Under the pieces are notes generated by a model. That model was given only the letters and a program-made list of their open reading frames with translations. It searched no databases and had not been told where the DNA came from. DNA of 64,000 bases, from the NCBI RefSeq assembly GCF_032121415.1, contig NZ_CP135079.1, positions 1,488,001-1,552,000 on the forward strand. The letters are read 5' to 3'. Below, one piece after another: positions 55,658 through 63,726 of the stretch (position 1 is its first letter; each line of letters starts with the position of its first letter). Source of the stretch: Streptomyces parvus (GTDB lineage Bacteria > Actinomycetota > Actinomycetes > Streptomycetales > Streptomycetaceae). Made by a program: the position numbers and the translations under genes.

Positions 55658-55813
55658 GTGGCCGCCGCTGTGATCGCTGCCGTGCTGCTGGTGCTCGGGA
55701 TCGTCACCGTGCTCTTCCTCGCCTCCCGGATCCGCCGCTTCCTGCGCCGCCGGGCCCAGCGCCGCGAGGAGAAGCGCCTGGCCGGTACGGGTGGGAACTG
55801 GCCTGACGGCTGA
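55658..55813 (+). CDS. possible small single-helix membrane protein (51 residues)
   Basis: A short open frame starting at GTG 55658 encodes one convincing membrane helix, VIAAVLLVLGIVTVLFLA, then a strongly basic tail (RIRRFLRRRAQRREEKRL) and TGGNWPDG. It ends 31 bases before the CrtI-like start. The start codon and ribosome-binding site are not convincing, but the helix-plus-basic-tail pattern is unlike random frames here. Treat as provisional. Confidence 0.4.
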   Translation: MAAAVIAAVLLVLGIVTVLFLASRIRRFLRRRAQRREEKRLAGTGGNWPDG

Positions 55814-55844
55814 GCTGTGGGCGCCGGTCGATAAGGTCACCGGC

Positions 55845-57359
55845 ATGGCACGAATTGCGGTGATCGGCGCCGGGACGGGCGCGATGGCGGCGGCCGCCCG
55901 GCTGGCCGTGGCGGGCGAGAAGGTGACGGTCTACGAACGGTCCGCGAGCTACGGCGGCTCGGTCGGCCGCCATGAGCACGAGGGCTTCGTCTTCGACACC
56001 GGCCCCGGACTGCTGCACCTGCCCGCCGTCCAGCGGGACCTCTTCGTGAAGACCGGCAAGGAGTCGCTGGAGCAGTCCGTGACGCTGACCCAGGTCGATC
56101 CGGCGAGCCGCCATCTCTTCGCGGACGGCACCGCGGTGTCCCTGCCGAACGCCTCCCGGGCGGGGGTGGCCGCGGCCCTGGACGGGGCGCTGGGCGCGGG
56201 TTCCGGGGCGCGCTGGAGCGACTTCATGGTCCGGGCCCGGGACGCCTGGGACCGCTCACGGCGGCCGCTGCTGGAGGAGCCTCTGCGCCCGGATCACCAG
56301 GTGCTGGGGCGCGATCCGTATCCGGCGGTGCGGCAGCGGCGTCTGCTGCGCCCGGCCCGGCAGGCGGCCACGGTCGCGGAGATCGGCGCGTGGGAGCTGG
56401 CGGACCCGCGCCTGGCGGCCCTGCTCGACGGGTATGCGCTCGCCCACGGCCTCGACCCGCGCACCGCCCCCGCGAGCGCCGCGCTGTTGCCGTACATGGA
56501 GCAGACCTTCGGCAGTTGGTACGTGATGGGCGGGATGCGGGAGCTGGCCCGGGCGGTGTACGAGCGGTGCGTGGCCCGCCGGGTGGAGTTCGTCTTCGGG
56601 GCCGAGGTGGTCCGGGTCGTGGAGAAGGACGGCCGGGCGGCGGGCGTGGAGCTGGCGGGCGGTGAGGTGGCCGAGGCCGACCGGGTGGTGCTCGGGGTCC
56701 GGCCGCGTCCGGGCCTGGTGCCGGGTCAGCCGGTGGCGGGCGCGGGGGACGTGCCGGTCCGGGCGTGCTCCGGCGCGGGCGCGGCGGGCCGGTTCACGGT
56801 GCTGCTGTCGCTGCGCGGGGCCCGGGAGGCGGACGCGGTGCACCGGACCGTGGTGCACAGCGCGGAAGGGGCGGCGGAGCAGGAGGCGGTGTTCGCGGGC
56901 CGGGTCTCCGACCATCCCACGGTGACGGTGCTGCGCCCCGACGATCCGGCGACCCGGCCTGACGGGGAGCACGAGGCGGTGACGCTCACCGCGACGGTCG
57001 CTCCGCAGGGCCCGGTCGACTGGCGGGACGCGGAGGTGCGGCAGCGGTTCGCCGACGTCCTGGTGGAGCGGGCGGGCGCGGCCGTTCCCGGGCTGCGGGA
57101 GCGGATCCTGCACACGGAGAGCCGTACGCCGGCGGAGACCGAGGCGGAGACGGGGGCCGAGGGCGGTGCGGTGCCGCCGCCCGCGCTGGCCGGGGCGGCG
57201 GGGGCGTATCTGCACCCGGGCAATCTCACCCGCCTGCCGGGGCTGTATCTCGCGGGCGGCTGGGCGCATCCGGGCGGCGGCCTCGCGCACTCCGGGATGT
57301 CGGGGACGCTGGTGGCCGGGCTCGTGGTGGAGGGCGACGGCTTCCGCGGCTCCCGCTGA
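55845..57359 (+). CDS. CrtI/phytoene-desaturase-like FAD-dependent oxidoreductase
   Basis: 504 residues. The dinucleotide fold begins at once: RIAVIGAGTGAMAAAARLAVAGEKVTVYERSASYGGSVG, then GFVFDTGPGLLHLPAVQRDLF. A second FAD-contact stretch is VGGMRELARAVYERCVARRVEFVFGAEVVRVVEKDG, and the C-terminal FAD motif is LYLAGGWAHPGGGLAHSGMSG. This is the plan of phytoene desaturases and related amine oxidoreductases, but no carotenoid genes are nearby, so the substrate is open. ATG 55845 is chosen because the fold starts there. Confidence 0.87.
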   Translation: MARIAVIGAGTGAMAAAARLAVAGEKVTVYERSASYGGSVGRHEHEGFVFDTGPGLLHLPAVQRDLFVKTGKESLEQSVTLTQVDPASRHLFADGTAVSLPNASRAGVAAALDGALGAGSGARWSDFMVRARDAWDRSRRPLLEEPLRPDHQVLGRDPYPAVRQRRLLRPARQAATVAEIGAWELADPRLAALLDGYALAHGLDPRTAPASAALLPYMEQTFGSWYVMGGMRELARAVYERCVARRVEFVFGAEVVRVVEKDGRAAGVELAGGEVAEADRVVLGVRPRPGLVPGQPVAGAGDVPVRACSGAGAAGRFTVLLSLRGAREADAVHRTVVHSAEGAAEQEAVFAGRVSDHPTVTVLRPDDPATRPDGEHEAVTLTATVAPQGPVDWRDAEVRQRFADVLVERAGAAVPGLRERILHTESRTPAETEAETGAEGGAVPPPALAGAAGAYLHPGNLTRLPGLYLAGGWAHPGGGLAHSGMSGTLVAGLVVEGDGFRGSR

Positions 57360-57389
57360 GGGTTCCTGCGGCCGGGGTCGCCGCCGTTT

Positions 57390-57422
57390 CCGGCTCCGGC
57401 GCCGATCCGGGGCCGGAGCCGG
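57390..57422. terminator. terminator between converging genes
   Basis: CCGGCTCCGGC (57390-57400) and GCCGGAGCCGG (57412-57422) form an 11-bp stem, 31 bases beyond the CrtI-like stop and 47 before the end of the converging gene. Confidence 0.65.
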
Positions 57423-57468
57423 ACGGGTCACACCCCCGGCGGCGGCCCCGCGAGGGCTCGCTCAGTAG

Positions 57469-58413
57469 CTAGCGGTACTGCTCGTTCTGGCCGGTGTCGT
57501 AGCCGTTGCCGTACGGGGCGGGCCCGGTGGGCTGCTCCGGTGGCAGCGGGGGGTACTGCTCGGCGTCGCGCTGCTGCGGGACCCAGACGCCGCCGGGCGG
57601 GGTGTCCGTGGTGTACGCCCCCGTGTCGTACGTGTCCGCGCCGTGGCTCTGGGCGTAGGGGTCGGCGTAGCCCTGCTGCCCGCCCTGGCTGTCGTAGCCG
57701 TCGCCGTCGCCGTTGCCGTAGGCGTCGTAGCCGTAGGAGGGGGTTCCGTTGGTGGTGCCGATGTACGGGTCGGAGTAGGCGGCGTAGCTCTGCTCGCCGG
57801 TGCCGTAGTCGTACGTTCCGGCGTAGGGGTCCTCAGCCTGCGGCCGGCCGTAGCCGGTGTACGGGTCGTACGCGGCGTACTGCGGCTGGGCCGCGGGGTC
57901 GGCGTCGTGGCCCTGGTCCTGGTCCTGGTGGGCCTGGCCGTTCGGGTCGTAGCCGGTGGCCCCGTACACGCCGTACTGGCCGGTGTCGTCGGGGAGCGGC
58001 TGCGGTTCGTAGACGGACGGTGCGGGCGGGGCGGCCGGGGGCCGGTCGTACCCGGCGGGGGCGTCCGGCTCCGCGACCTCCAGGTCCGAGACCTCCAGCG
58101 TGGGTTCCCTCACCGCCGCGCCCTCGCCGCGGCCCTTGCGCCGACGGCTCGCACCCGGGCTGCCTCCTATGGCCCAGCCGGTGGAGAAGCCCCGCCGGAA
58201 GGACAGCGTCACGAAGGTCTGGCCGGTGGCGAAGGCGAGCGTCCCGACGACGATGACCGGGACATAGGCCAGCAGCACCCCGACCACCACGCCGAGGAAG
58301 CCGGCGAAGGCGAGCAGCCGCCAGCGCAGTCGTGCCTTGTACTGCAGCAGCACCTCGCCGAGCAGCCACAGGGCCACCAGACCGAATGCGATGTAGAGGA
58401 CCGTCCAGCCCAC
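57469..58413 (-). CDS. membrane protein with long tyrosine/glycine-rich tail
   Basis: 314 residues. Residues 1-75 hold three helices (VLYIAFGLVALWLLGEVLL, LLAFAGFLGVVVGVLLAY, VIVVGTLAFATGQTFV), then RRGFSTGWAIGG. The rest, about 220 residues, is low-complexity: Tyr, Gly, Asp, Pro and Gln dominate, with repeats such as DPYAGTYDYG and DPYAQSHGADTYDTG. The tail looks disordered, comparable to prion-like or phase-separating segments. No catalytic motif is seen. The membrane part resembles a conserved streptomycete protein found next to metF. Confidence 0.8.
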   Translation of the reverse strand: MGWTVLYIAFGLVALWLLGEVLLQYKARLRWRLLAFAGFLGVVVGVLLAYVPVIVVGTLAFATGQTFVTLSFRRGFSTGWAIGGSPGASRRRKGRGEGAAVREPTLEVSDLEVAEPDAPAGYDRPPAAPPAPSVYEPQPLPDDTGQYGVYGATGYDPNGQAHQDQDQGHDADPAAQPQYAAYDPYTGYGRPQAEDPYAGTYDYGTGEQSYAAYSDPYIGTTNGTPSYGYDAYGNGDGDGYDSQGGQQGYADPYAQSHGADTYDTGAYTTDTPPGGVWVPQQRDAEQYPPLPPEQPTGPAPYGNGYDTGQNEQYR

Positions 58414-58462
58414 GCCCGCCCCCTCCTTCGGCCGTCACCGCTTCGGGGGCGGGTACGACCGG

Positions 58463-59380
58463 TCACGACTGCTTGTGCAGTCCGAGTTTCTCGTAGATTT
58501 CGAGCGTAGCCGTCGAGTTGTTGAGCGTGATGAAGTGCAGTCCGGGCACACCCTCGGACAGCAGCTCCGCGCAGAACTCCGTTGCGAACTCGATGCCAAT
58601 GGAGCGTACAGCGGCTGGATCGTCCTTGGCGGCGAGGATGCGCTCTTTCAACGACGCGGGCACGGTCGCGTTGCTGAGCTGGGAGAACTTTTCCAGTTGC
58701 TTCACGCTGGTGAGGGGCATGACCTCGGGGATCACCGGCGTTTCGCAACCCGCGGCGACCACGCGGTCACGCATCCGGAGATAGTCCTCCGGACGGAAGA
58801 ACATCTGGGTGATCGCGTAATCCGCGCCCGCCCGGCACTTGTCCACGAAATGACCGATATCCGCCTCCCAGCCGGTGGACCGGGGGTGCATTTCGGGAAA
58901 TGCCGCGACGCCGACGCAGAAGTCACCCGACTCCTTGATGAGGCGGACGAGGTCGGCGGCGTACTTCACGCCCTGCGGGTGCTCCACCCACTCGCCCATC
59001 GGGTCGCCCGGCGGGTCGCCGCGGACGGCGAGGATGTTCCTGATGCCCGCGTCGGCGTACTGCCCGATCATGTTGCGCAGCTCGGCGACCGAGTGGTTGA
59101 CCGCGGTGAGGTGGGCGACGGGGGTGAGCGTGGAGTCCGCGGCGATCTCCTGGGTGGCCTTGACCGTCCCGGCGCGGGTGGAGCCCCCGGCGCCGTACGT
59201 CACGGAGACGAAGCTCGGCCGGACCGCCTCGACCCGGCGCAGCGCGTTCCAGAGGTTGCGCTCGCCCTTTTCCGTCTTGGGAGCCCAGAACTCGAAGGAG
59301 TACGACGTTTTGCCGGTCGCCAGCAGGTCGCGCACGGTGCGCGCGTGATCCGTCCTGGTCGAAGGTGTTCCGAGGGCCAT
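58463..59380 (-). CDS. metF: methylenetetrahydrofolate reductase
   Basis: 305 residues. MetF reduces 5,10-methylene-THF to 5-methyl-THF for methionine synthesis, using FAD. Family blocks: [92 protein letters not shown] and [18 protein letters not shown]. The length is standard. No riboswitch is evident in the 137-base upstream gap. Confidence 0.96.
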   Translation of the reverse strand: MALGTPSTRTDHARTVRDLLATGKTSYSFEFWAPKTEKGERNLWNALRRVEAVRPSFVSVTYGAGGSTRAGTVKATQEIAADSTLTPVAHLTAVNHSVAELRNMIGQYADAGIRNILAVRGDPPGDPMGEWVEHPQGVKYAADLVRLIKESGDFCVGVAAFPEMHPRSTGWEADIGHFVDKCRAGADYAITQMFFRPEDYLRMRDRVVAAGCETPVIPEVMPLTSVKQLEKFSQLSNATVPASLKERILAAKDDPAAVRSIGIEFATEFCAELLSEGVPGLHFITLNNSTATLEIYEKLGLHKQS

Positions 59381-59517
59381 AAGGGGAGGTTAACCAGGGG
59401 GTGGACACTCACCCAACCAGAGCGGGAGATTTTGTCTCGTTTTGCCGGACTGTTGTCCACTCCTCGGACATTCCTGGATGTCGGGCCCGGGACGTCCGCC
59501 GTCCGTAGACCCGGAGT

Positions 59518-60168
59518 TCAGAGCGTGTGCGCCCGGACGCGGCGGGCCAGCTCGGCGGTGGCGGCGGCCGGGTCGTCGGCTTCGGTGACGGCCCGGACGA
59601 CGACGACGCGGCGGGCTCCGGCCTCCAGGACCTGGTCCAGATTGCCCGCGTCGATCCCGCCGATCGCGAACCACGGGCGCCGCCCGCCGAGCGAGGCGGC
59701 GTAACGCACGAGATCGAGGCCGGGGGCGTGGCGGCCGGGCTTGGTGGGGGTGGGCCAGCAGGGGCCGGTGCAGAAGTAGTCCACGCCGTCCTGGGCGGCG
59801 GCGGCGTCGACCTCGGCCTCGGCGTGCGTGGAGCGGCCGATCAGCCGGTCGGCGCCGATGATCGCGCGGGCGGCGGGGACGGGCAGGTCGCCCTGGCCGA
59901 GGTGCAGGACGTCGGCGCCGATGGCGTGGGCGACGTCGGCGCGGTCGTTCACGGCGAGGAGCTTGCCGTGCCGGCGGCAGGCGTCGGCGAACACCGCGAG
60001 GTGGTCCAGCTCCTCGGCGGCTTCCATGCCCTTGTCCCGGAGCTGGACGATGTCGACCCCGGAGGTGAGCACGGCGTCGAGGAAGGCGGGGAGGTCGCCC
60101 TGCCGCTTGCGGGCGTCCGTGCACAGGTAGAGCCGGGCGCCGGACAGCTGCTCGCGAGGCGTGGACAT
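59518..60168 (-). CDS. thiE: thiamine-phosphate synthase
   Basis: 216 residues. ThiE joins the hydroxymethylpyrimidine and thiazole phosphates to make thiamine phosphate. The barrel motifs are visible: [51 protein letters not shown], and [15 protein letters not shown], a variant of the phosphate-binding GPxxPTxTK loop; then [23 protein letters not shown]. It is a single gene; no THI box is seen in its 104-base leader, unlike the thiO operon 2.3 kb away. Confidence 0.96.
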   Translation of the reverse strand: MSTPREQLSGARLYLCTDARKRQGDLPAFLDAVLTSGVDIVQLRDKGMEAAEELDHLAVFADACRRHGKLLAVNDRADVAHAIGADVLHLGQGDLPVPAARAIIGADRLIGRSTHAEAEVDAAAAQDGVDYFCTGPCWPTPTKPGRHAPGLDLVRYAASLGGRRPWFAIGGIDAGNLDQVLEAGARRVVVVRAVTEADDPAAATAELARRVRAHTL

Positions 60169-60188
60169 GGTGGAAACTCCCCGTGGTC

Positions 60189-60216
60189 GTCACGGGGGAG
60201 TGGGCTCCCCCGTGAC
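60189..60216 (-). terminator. hairpin between the Rv2175c-like gene and thiE
   Basis: GTCACGGGGGAG and its exact complement CTCCCCCGTGAC flank TGGG. It lies about 57 bases beyond the end of the Rv2175c-like gene and 20 bases before the thiE start. Confidence 0.65.
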
Positions 60217-60222
60217 CGTGAC

Positions 60223-60255
60223 GGTGCACGGGCCGCGTCGGACGGCCCGTGCACC
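60223..60255 (-). terminator. terminator of the Rv2175c-like gene
   Basis: GGTGCACGGGCC (60223-60234) pairs with GGCCCGTGCACC (60244-60255) around a nine-base loop, 17 bases beyond the stop. Confidence 0.7.
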
Positions 60256-60272
60256 ACTTCCTGTCGTATCGG

Positions 60273-60638
60273 TCAGACGGCGAGCGCCTGGGCGCGGCGC
60301 TTCACCTCCGTCCCGCGATTCTCGCTCAGCGCCTGCGCGGGGGTGCCGGGCAGGGTCGGGTCGGGAGTGAAGAGCCACTCCAGCATCTCTTCCTCGGAGA
60401 AGCCGTCGTCCTTCAGGAGGGTCAGGGTGCCGGAGAGGCCCTTGACCACCTTGTCGCCGTCGATGAAGGCGGCGGGCACCTGGAGCGTCCGGTTCTCACC
60501 ACGGCGTACGGCGATGAGCTGGCCCTCCTTGACCAGCTGGCGTACGCGCGTCACCTCGACATCGAGCATCTCGGCGATGTCGGGAAGGTGGAGCCAGGCA
60601 GGGACGAGAGCATCGGTCTTTGCGTCAATCACGGTCAC
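60273..60638 (-). CDS. Rv2175c-family DNA-binding protein
   Basis: 121 residues. A winged-helix part (PAWLHLPDIAEMLDVEVTRVRQLVKEGQLIAVRRGENRTLQVP) is followed by a helical C-terminal half (FIDGDKVVKGLSGTLTLLKDDGFSEEEMLEWLF) that is the family hallmark. In Mycobacterium the orthologue binds DNA and is phosphorylated by PknL; here that is only a family inference. GTG 60638 is taken as start; GTG 60632 is also in frame. It is 80 bases from the end of the ferredoxin-reductase-like gene on the same strand. Confidence 0.9.
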   Translation of the reverse strand: MTVIDAKTDALVPAWLHLPDIAEMLDVEVTRVRQLVKEGQLIAVRRGENRTLQVPAAFIDGDKVVKGLSGTLTLLKDDGFSEEEMLEWLFTPDPTLPGTPAQALSENRGTEVKRRAQALAV

Positions 60639-60718
60639 AGGGACAAGCGTGCCACCTGGGACTGACAGCCGGTAGCCGGGCCGACCGTACGGGGGTGCCG
60701 GCGGCGGTCCCGGGGTGG

Positions 60719-61951
60719 TCAGAGAGCGGTGGACTTCAGCGGTACGGCGGGGTCGGCGACCTTCTCCGGGTCGAGGGCGGCCCCCGACTCGATGAGCCTG
60801 CGGCCCTGGGCGAGATCGCGCGGGCGGCCCACGGCGAGCACGGCGGCCAGCGCGCCCTCGCGCAGCCAGCACACCGACCAGGTGGCGTCCGCCCCGTCGC
60901 CGCGCCACAGCAGGGTGTCGGCGTCGGCGTGGTGGCCGGCGTACTGCACGAAGCGGCCGAACTGCTCGGACCAGAAGTACGGGACGGGGTCGTAGACCGG
61001 GAGCGGTCCGCCGCTCTCCGCCGCCATGACCGCGGCGGCCGCGGTGCGCGGGCCCTGGAGGGCGTTGTCCCAGTGGTGGACCAGCAGACGGGTCCCGTAG
61101 CGGGCGGAGGGGAAGGAGGCGCAGTCGCCGACCGCGTACACATCGGGCAGCGAGGTGCGCAGGGCGCTGTCGGCGGTGACCGATCCGTCCGGGCCGAGCG
61201 CGATCCCGGAGCCCGCCAGCCAGCCGGTGGCGGGGCGCGCGCCGATGCCGACGACCACGGCTCCGGCGGGCAGCGCGCGGCCGTCCGCGAGGAGCACGGT
61301 CCCCTCCGCGACGCGCTCGACCCGGGCCCCGGTGAGGAGTTCGGCGCCGCTCTCGGCGTACCAGGCGGCCATCGGAGCGGCCACCTCGGCGGGCAGGGCG
61401 CCCGCGAGCGGGCGGGCCGCGGCCTCGACGACGGTGACCGCGCAGCCCGCGGCGCGGGCGGCGGTGGCGAACTCCGCGCCGATCCAGCCCGCCCCGACGA
61501 CGACCACGTCGTGCTGCCGGTCCAGGACGGGCCGCAGCCGGGCGGCGTCGTCGAGAGTGCGCAGCAGATGGACGCCGGGCACACCCTCGGTGCCGGGCAG
61601 GGCCAGGGGTTCCGCGCCGGTCGCGAGGATCAGGGCGTCGTAGCGGACGGGCCCCTCGGCGGTGTCCAGCACATGGTCGGCGGCGCGCAGGGCGGTGACG
61701 TCCAGGCCGAGGCGCAGGGTGATGTCCAGCGCATCGAAGTCGACGTCGAAGGCGGAGTCCTCGGCCTTGCCCAGCAGCACGGCCTTGGACAGCGGCGGGC
61801 GGTCGTAGGGCTGGTGGGGCTCGGCGCCGATCAGGGTGACGGGGCCGGTGAACCCCGCCTCGCGCAGGGCGACGGCGCTCTGCACGCCCGCCATGCCCGC
61901 GCCGACGACCACCACGTTACGAACCGGGCTCTTCTCCGTCTGCTCACTCAC
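60719..61951 (-). CDS. NAD(P)/FAD-dependent oxidoreductase, ferredoxin reductase-like
   Basis: 410 residues. Two Rossmann folds: FAD at VVVVGAGMAGVQSAVALREAGF and NAD(P) at VVVVGAGWIGAEFATAARAAGC. The C-terminal FAD stretch is YAVGDCASFPSARYG. EPHQPYDRPPLSKAVLLG is the marker of the putidaredoxin/rhodocoxin-reductase group that passes electrons to ferredoxins for P450s or oxygenases. No partner ferredoxin or oxygenase is adjacent, so its electron acceptor is unknown. A 58-base gap precedes the next gene. Confidence 0.92.
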   Translation of the reverse strand: MSEQTEKSPVRNVVVVGAGMAGVQSAVALREAGFTGPVTLIGAEPHQPYDRPPLSKAVLLGKAEDSAFDVDFDALDITLRLGLDVTALRAADHVLDTAEGPVRYDALILATGAEPLALPGTEGVPGVHLLRTLDDAARLRPVLDRQHDVVVVGAGWIGAEFATAARAAGCAVTVVEAAARPLAGALPAEVAAPMAAWYAESGAELLTGARVERVAEGTVLLADGRALPAGAVVVGIGARPATGWLAGSGIALGPDGSVTADSALRTSLPDVYAVGDCASFPSARYGTRLLVHHWDNALQGPRTAAAAVMAAESGGPLPVYDPVPYFWSEQFGRFVQYAGHHADADTLLWRGDGADATWSVCWLREGALAAVLAVGRPRDLAQGRRLIESGAALDPEKVADPAVPLKSTAL

Positions 61952-62009
61952 CCGTCCACCTTAATCATCTGACGAAGCGTCAGGGAGACGGCCGCCGGGA
62001 GGACGGCGC

Positions 62010-62351
62010 TCAGGAGGCCACTTCCTCCACCACGCTCGTCCCGCTGCCCTCCTGGGACTCCCACTGCCACCGCTCCTCCAACCGCACCCGGCCGTCGGCG
62101 AGATCGACGACGGTGGAGAGGCAGTGCCCGGAGGAGGTCGTTCCGTCCTGCTTGAGCTGGACGTAGCGGAAGTCCAGCGCGTCCCCGTCCCGGCTGCCGA
62201 CGAGATGGCCGCGGACGACGTCGCCACCCGTGTACTCGGCCCAGATCCGCCCGTCCCGCTCGTGGTACGTGAAGCGGGTGCGGGTGCCGACCTGGCCCGG
62301 GGCCTGGTCGGCGACGGGGGCGAGGACGAGTCCATCGAGCGAACGGGCCAC
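62010..62351 (-). CDS. small beta-rich protein of unknown function
   Basis: 113 residues made almost wholly of beta strands: TRTRFTYHERDGRIWAEYTGGDVVRG, HLVGSRDGDALDFRYVQLKQDG and DGRVRLEERWQWESQEGSGTSVVEE. This matches a common small family that databases often mislabel as N-acetylglutamate synthase; nothing supports that activity. GTG 62351 is chosen as start because the strand pattern begins soon after. It is divergent from the thiO riboswitch. Confidence 0.75.
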   Translation of the reverse strand: MARSLDGLVLAPVADQAPGQVGTRTRFTYHERDGRIWAEYTGGDVVRGHLVGSRDGDALDFRYVQLKQDGTTSSGHCLSTVVDLADGRVRLEERWQWESQEGSGTSVVEEVAS

Positions 62352-62364
62352 GGTGGCTGCTCCC

Positions 62365-62396
62365 TTGTCCGTGCCGTGGGCGGGTGGGTTTAGGCT
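62365..62396 (+). promoter_or_regulatory. possible thiO promoter
   Basis: TAGGCT at 62391-62396 is a good actinobacterial -10, about 10-15 bases before the riboswitch, which fits the expected transcript start. TTGTCC at 62365-62370 is a possible -35, but the 20-base spacer is long. Confidence 0.4.
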
Positions 62397-62408
62397 GGCC
62401 ACGGTAGA

Positions 62409-62503
62409 ACACTCGCGGGAGCCCGGACGCACCGGGCTGAGAGGGAGGCTGGACGGCCTCCGACCGTACGCACCTGATCCGGGTCATGCCGGCGAAGGGA
62501 GGG
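62409..62503 (+). promoter_or_regulatory. TPP riboswitch (THI box)
   Basis: The conserved blocks are in order: CACCGGGCTGAGAGGGAGG (62430-62448), the pyrimidine-sensing part, and ACCTGATCCGGGTCATGCCG (62472-62491) followed by GCGAAGGGAG. The helix formed by AGGCTGGACGGCCT lies between them. The 3' strand of the closing helix overlaps the purine-rich GGGAGGGG just upstream of thiO, so thiamine pyrophosphate may block its ribosome-binding site. Confidence 0.92.
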
Positions 62504-62514
62504 GCTGGACACTC

Positions 62515-63726
62515 ATGCGCGTCTCGGGGAAGACCTCCGGAGCCTCGGGGGGAACGGGCACCCCAGGATCCGACGTCCTCGTCATCGGGGGCGGCATCAT
62601 CGGCCTGGTCACCGCGTGGCGGGCCGCGCAGCGCGGGCTGGCCGTCGCCGTGGCCGATCCCGCGCCGGGCGGCGGAGCCGCCCGGGTCGCGGCGGGCATG
62701 CTGGCCGCCGTCACCGAACTGCACTACGGCGAGCAGATGCTGCTCGGGCTCAACCTCGCCTCCGCCGCCCGCTATCCGGCGTTCGTCGAGGAGCTGGAGG
62801 AGGCGAGCGGCCGGGACACCGGCTTCCGGAGCTGCGGCACGCTCGCCGTCGCGCTGGACTCCGACGACCGGGCGCACCTGCGCGAACTCCACGCCCTCCA
62901 GGAGCGTTCGGGGCTGGAGTCGGTCTGGCTGAGCGGCCGTGAGTGCCGCCGTCTCGAGCCGATGCTGGCTCCGGGCGTCCGGGGCGGCCTCCGGGTCGAC
63001 GGCGACCACCAGGTGGATCCGCGCCGCCTCGCCGCGGCGCTGCTGACCGCGTGCGAGCGGGCCGGGGTCGCGTTCCGCCGGACGACCGCCGAGCGGCTCA
63101 CCGTCGACGGGGGCCGGGCCGCCGGGGCGTCGCTCGGCGACGGCACGAAGTTCGCGGCCGACCAGGTCGTGCTCGCCGCGGGCAGCCTCAGCGGCCGGCT
63201 CGCGGGGCTCCCGCCCCAGCTCGTGCCACCGGTCCGCCCGGTCAAGGGCCAGGTCCTCCGGCTCACCGTGCCCCCGGCGTACGCCCCCTTCCTCAGCCGC
63301 ACCGTGCGCGCCGTGGTCCGGGGCGGCCACCTCTACCTCGTCCCGCGCGAGAACGGCGAGCTGGTCGTCGGCGCCACCAGCGAGGAGATGGGCTGGGACA
63401 CCACGGTCACCGCCGGCGGGGTGTACGAGCTGCTGCGCGACGCCCATGAGCTGGTGCCGGGCATCACCGAGCTGCCGCTCACCGAGACCCGGGCCGGTCT
63501 GCGTCCCGCGTCGCCCGACAACGCCCCGCTGCTCGGCCCGACCGCCCTGCCCGGTCTCCTGCTCGCGACCGGCCACCACCGCAACGGTGTCCTGCTGACG
63601 CCCGTCACCGGGGACGCGATGGCCGACGCCCTGACCACCGGCGAGCTGCCCGAGGCGGCCCGACCGTTCACCCCCGGCCGCTTCGAACCCGCCGCCGCCC
63701 CCGTACTCCAGGAGCAGCCCGTATGA
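62515..63726 (+). CDS. thiO: ThiO, glycine oxidase of thiazole synthesis
   Basis: 403 residues. ThiO oxidises glycine to the imine that ThiG needs to build the thiazole ring of thiamine. The FAD fold is VLVIGGGIIGLVTAWRAAQRGLAVAVADP, followed by GGGAARVAAGMLAAVTELHYGEQ. Later come VKGQVLRLTVPP, HLYLVPRENGELVVGATSEEMGWD and the C-terminal FAD motif GLRPASPDNAPLLGPTALPGLLLATGHHRNGVLLTPV. ATG 62515 is 11 bases after the GGGAGGGG that lies in the TPP riboswitch. The stop overlaps the thiS ATG. Confidence 0.95.
   Translation: MRVSGKTSGASGGTGTPGSDVLVIGGGIIGLVTAWRAAQRGLAVAVADPAPGGGAARVAAGMLAAVTELHYGEQMLLGLNLASAARYPAFVEELEEASGRDTGFRSCGTLAVALDSDDRAHLRELHALQERSGLESVWLSGRECRRLEPMLAPGVRGGLRVDGDHQVDPRRLAAALLTACERAGVAFRRTTAERLTVDGGRAAGASLGDGTKFAADQVVLAAGSLSGRLAGLPPQLVPPVRPVKGQVLRLTVPPAYAPFLSRTVRAVVRGGHLYLVPRENGELVVGATSEEMGWDTTVTAGGVYELLRDAHELVPGITELPLTETRAGLRPASPDNAPLLGPTALPGLLLATGHHRNGVLLTPVTGDAMADALTTGELPEAARPFTPGRFEPAAAPVLQEQPV

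Noticed and set aside
55845..57359. Carotenoid biosynthesis cluster around the CrtI-like gene.
   Set aside because: No phytoene synthase, cyclase or GGPP synthase is nearby.
59381..59517. SAM- or cobalamin-type riboswitch before metF.
   Set aside because: None of the conserved boxes is present; only short imperfect repeats such as GACAT/ATGTC.
60169..60272. Paired hairpins as a THI riboswitch for thiE.
   Set aside because: No CTGAGA or ACCTGATC blocks; both hairpins are perfect simple stems typical of terminators.
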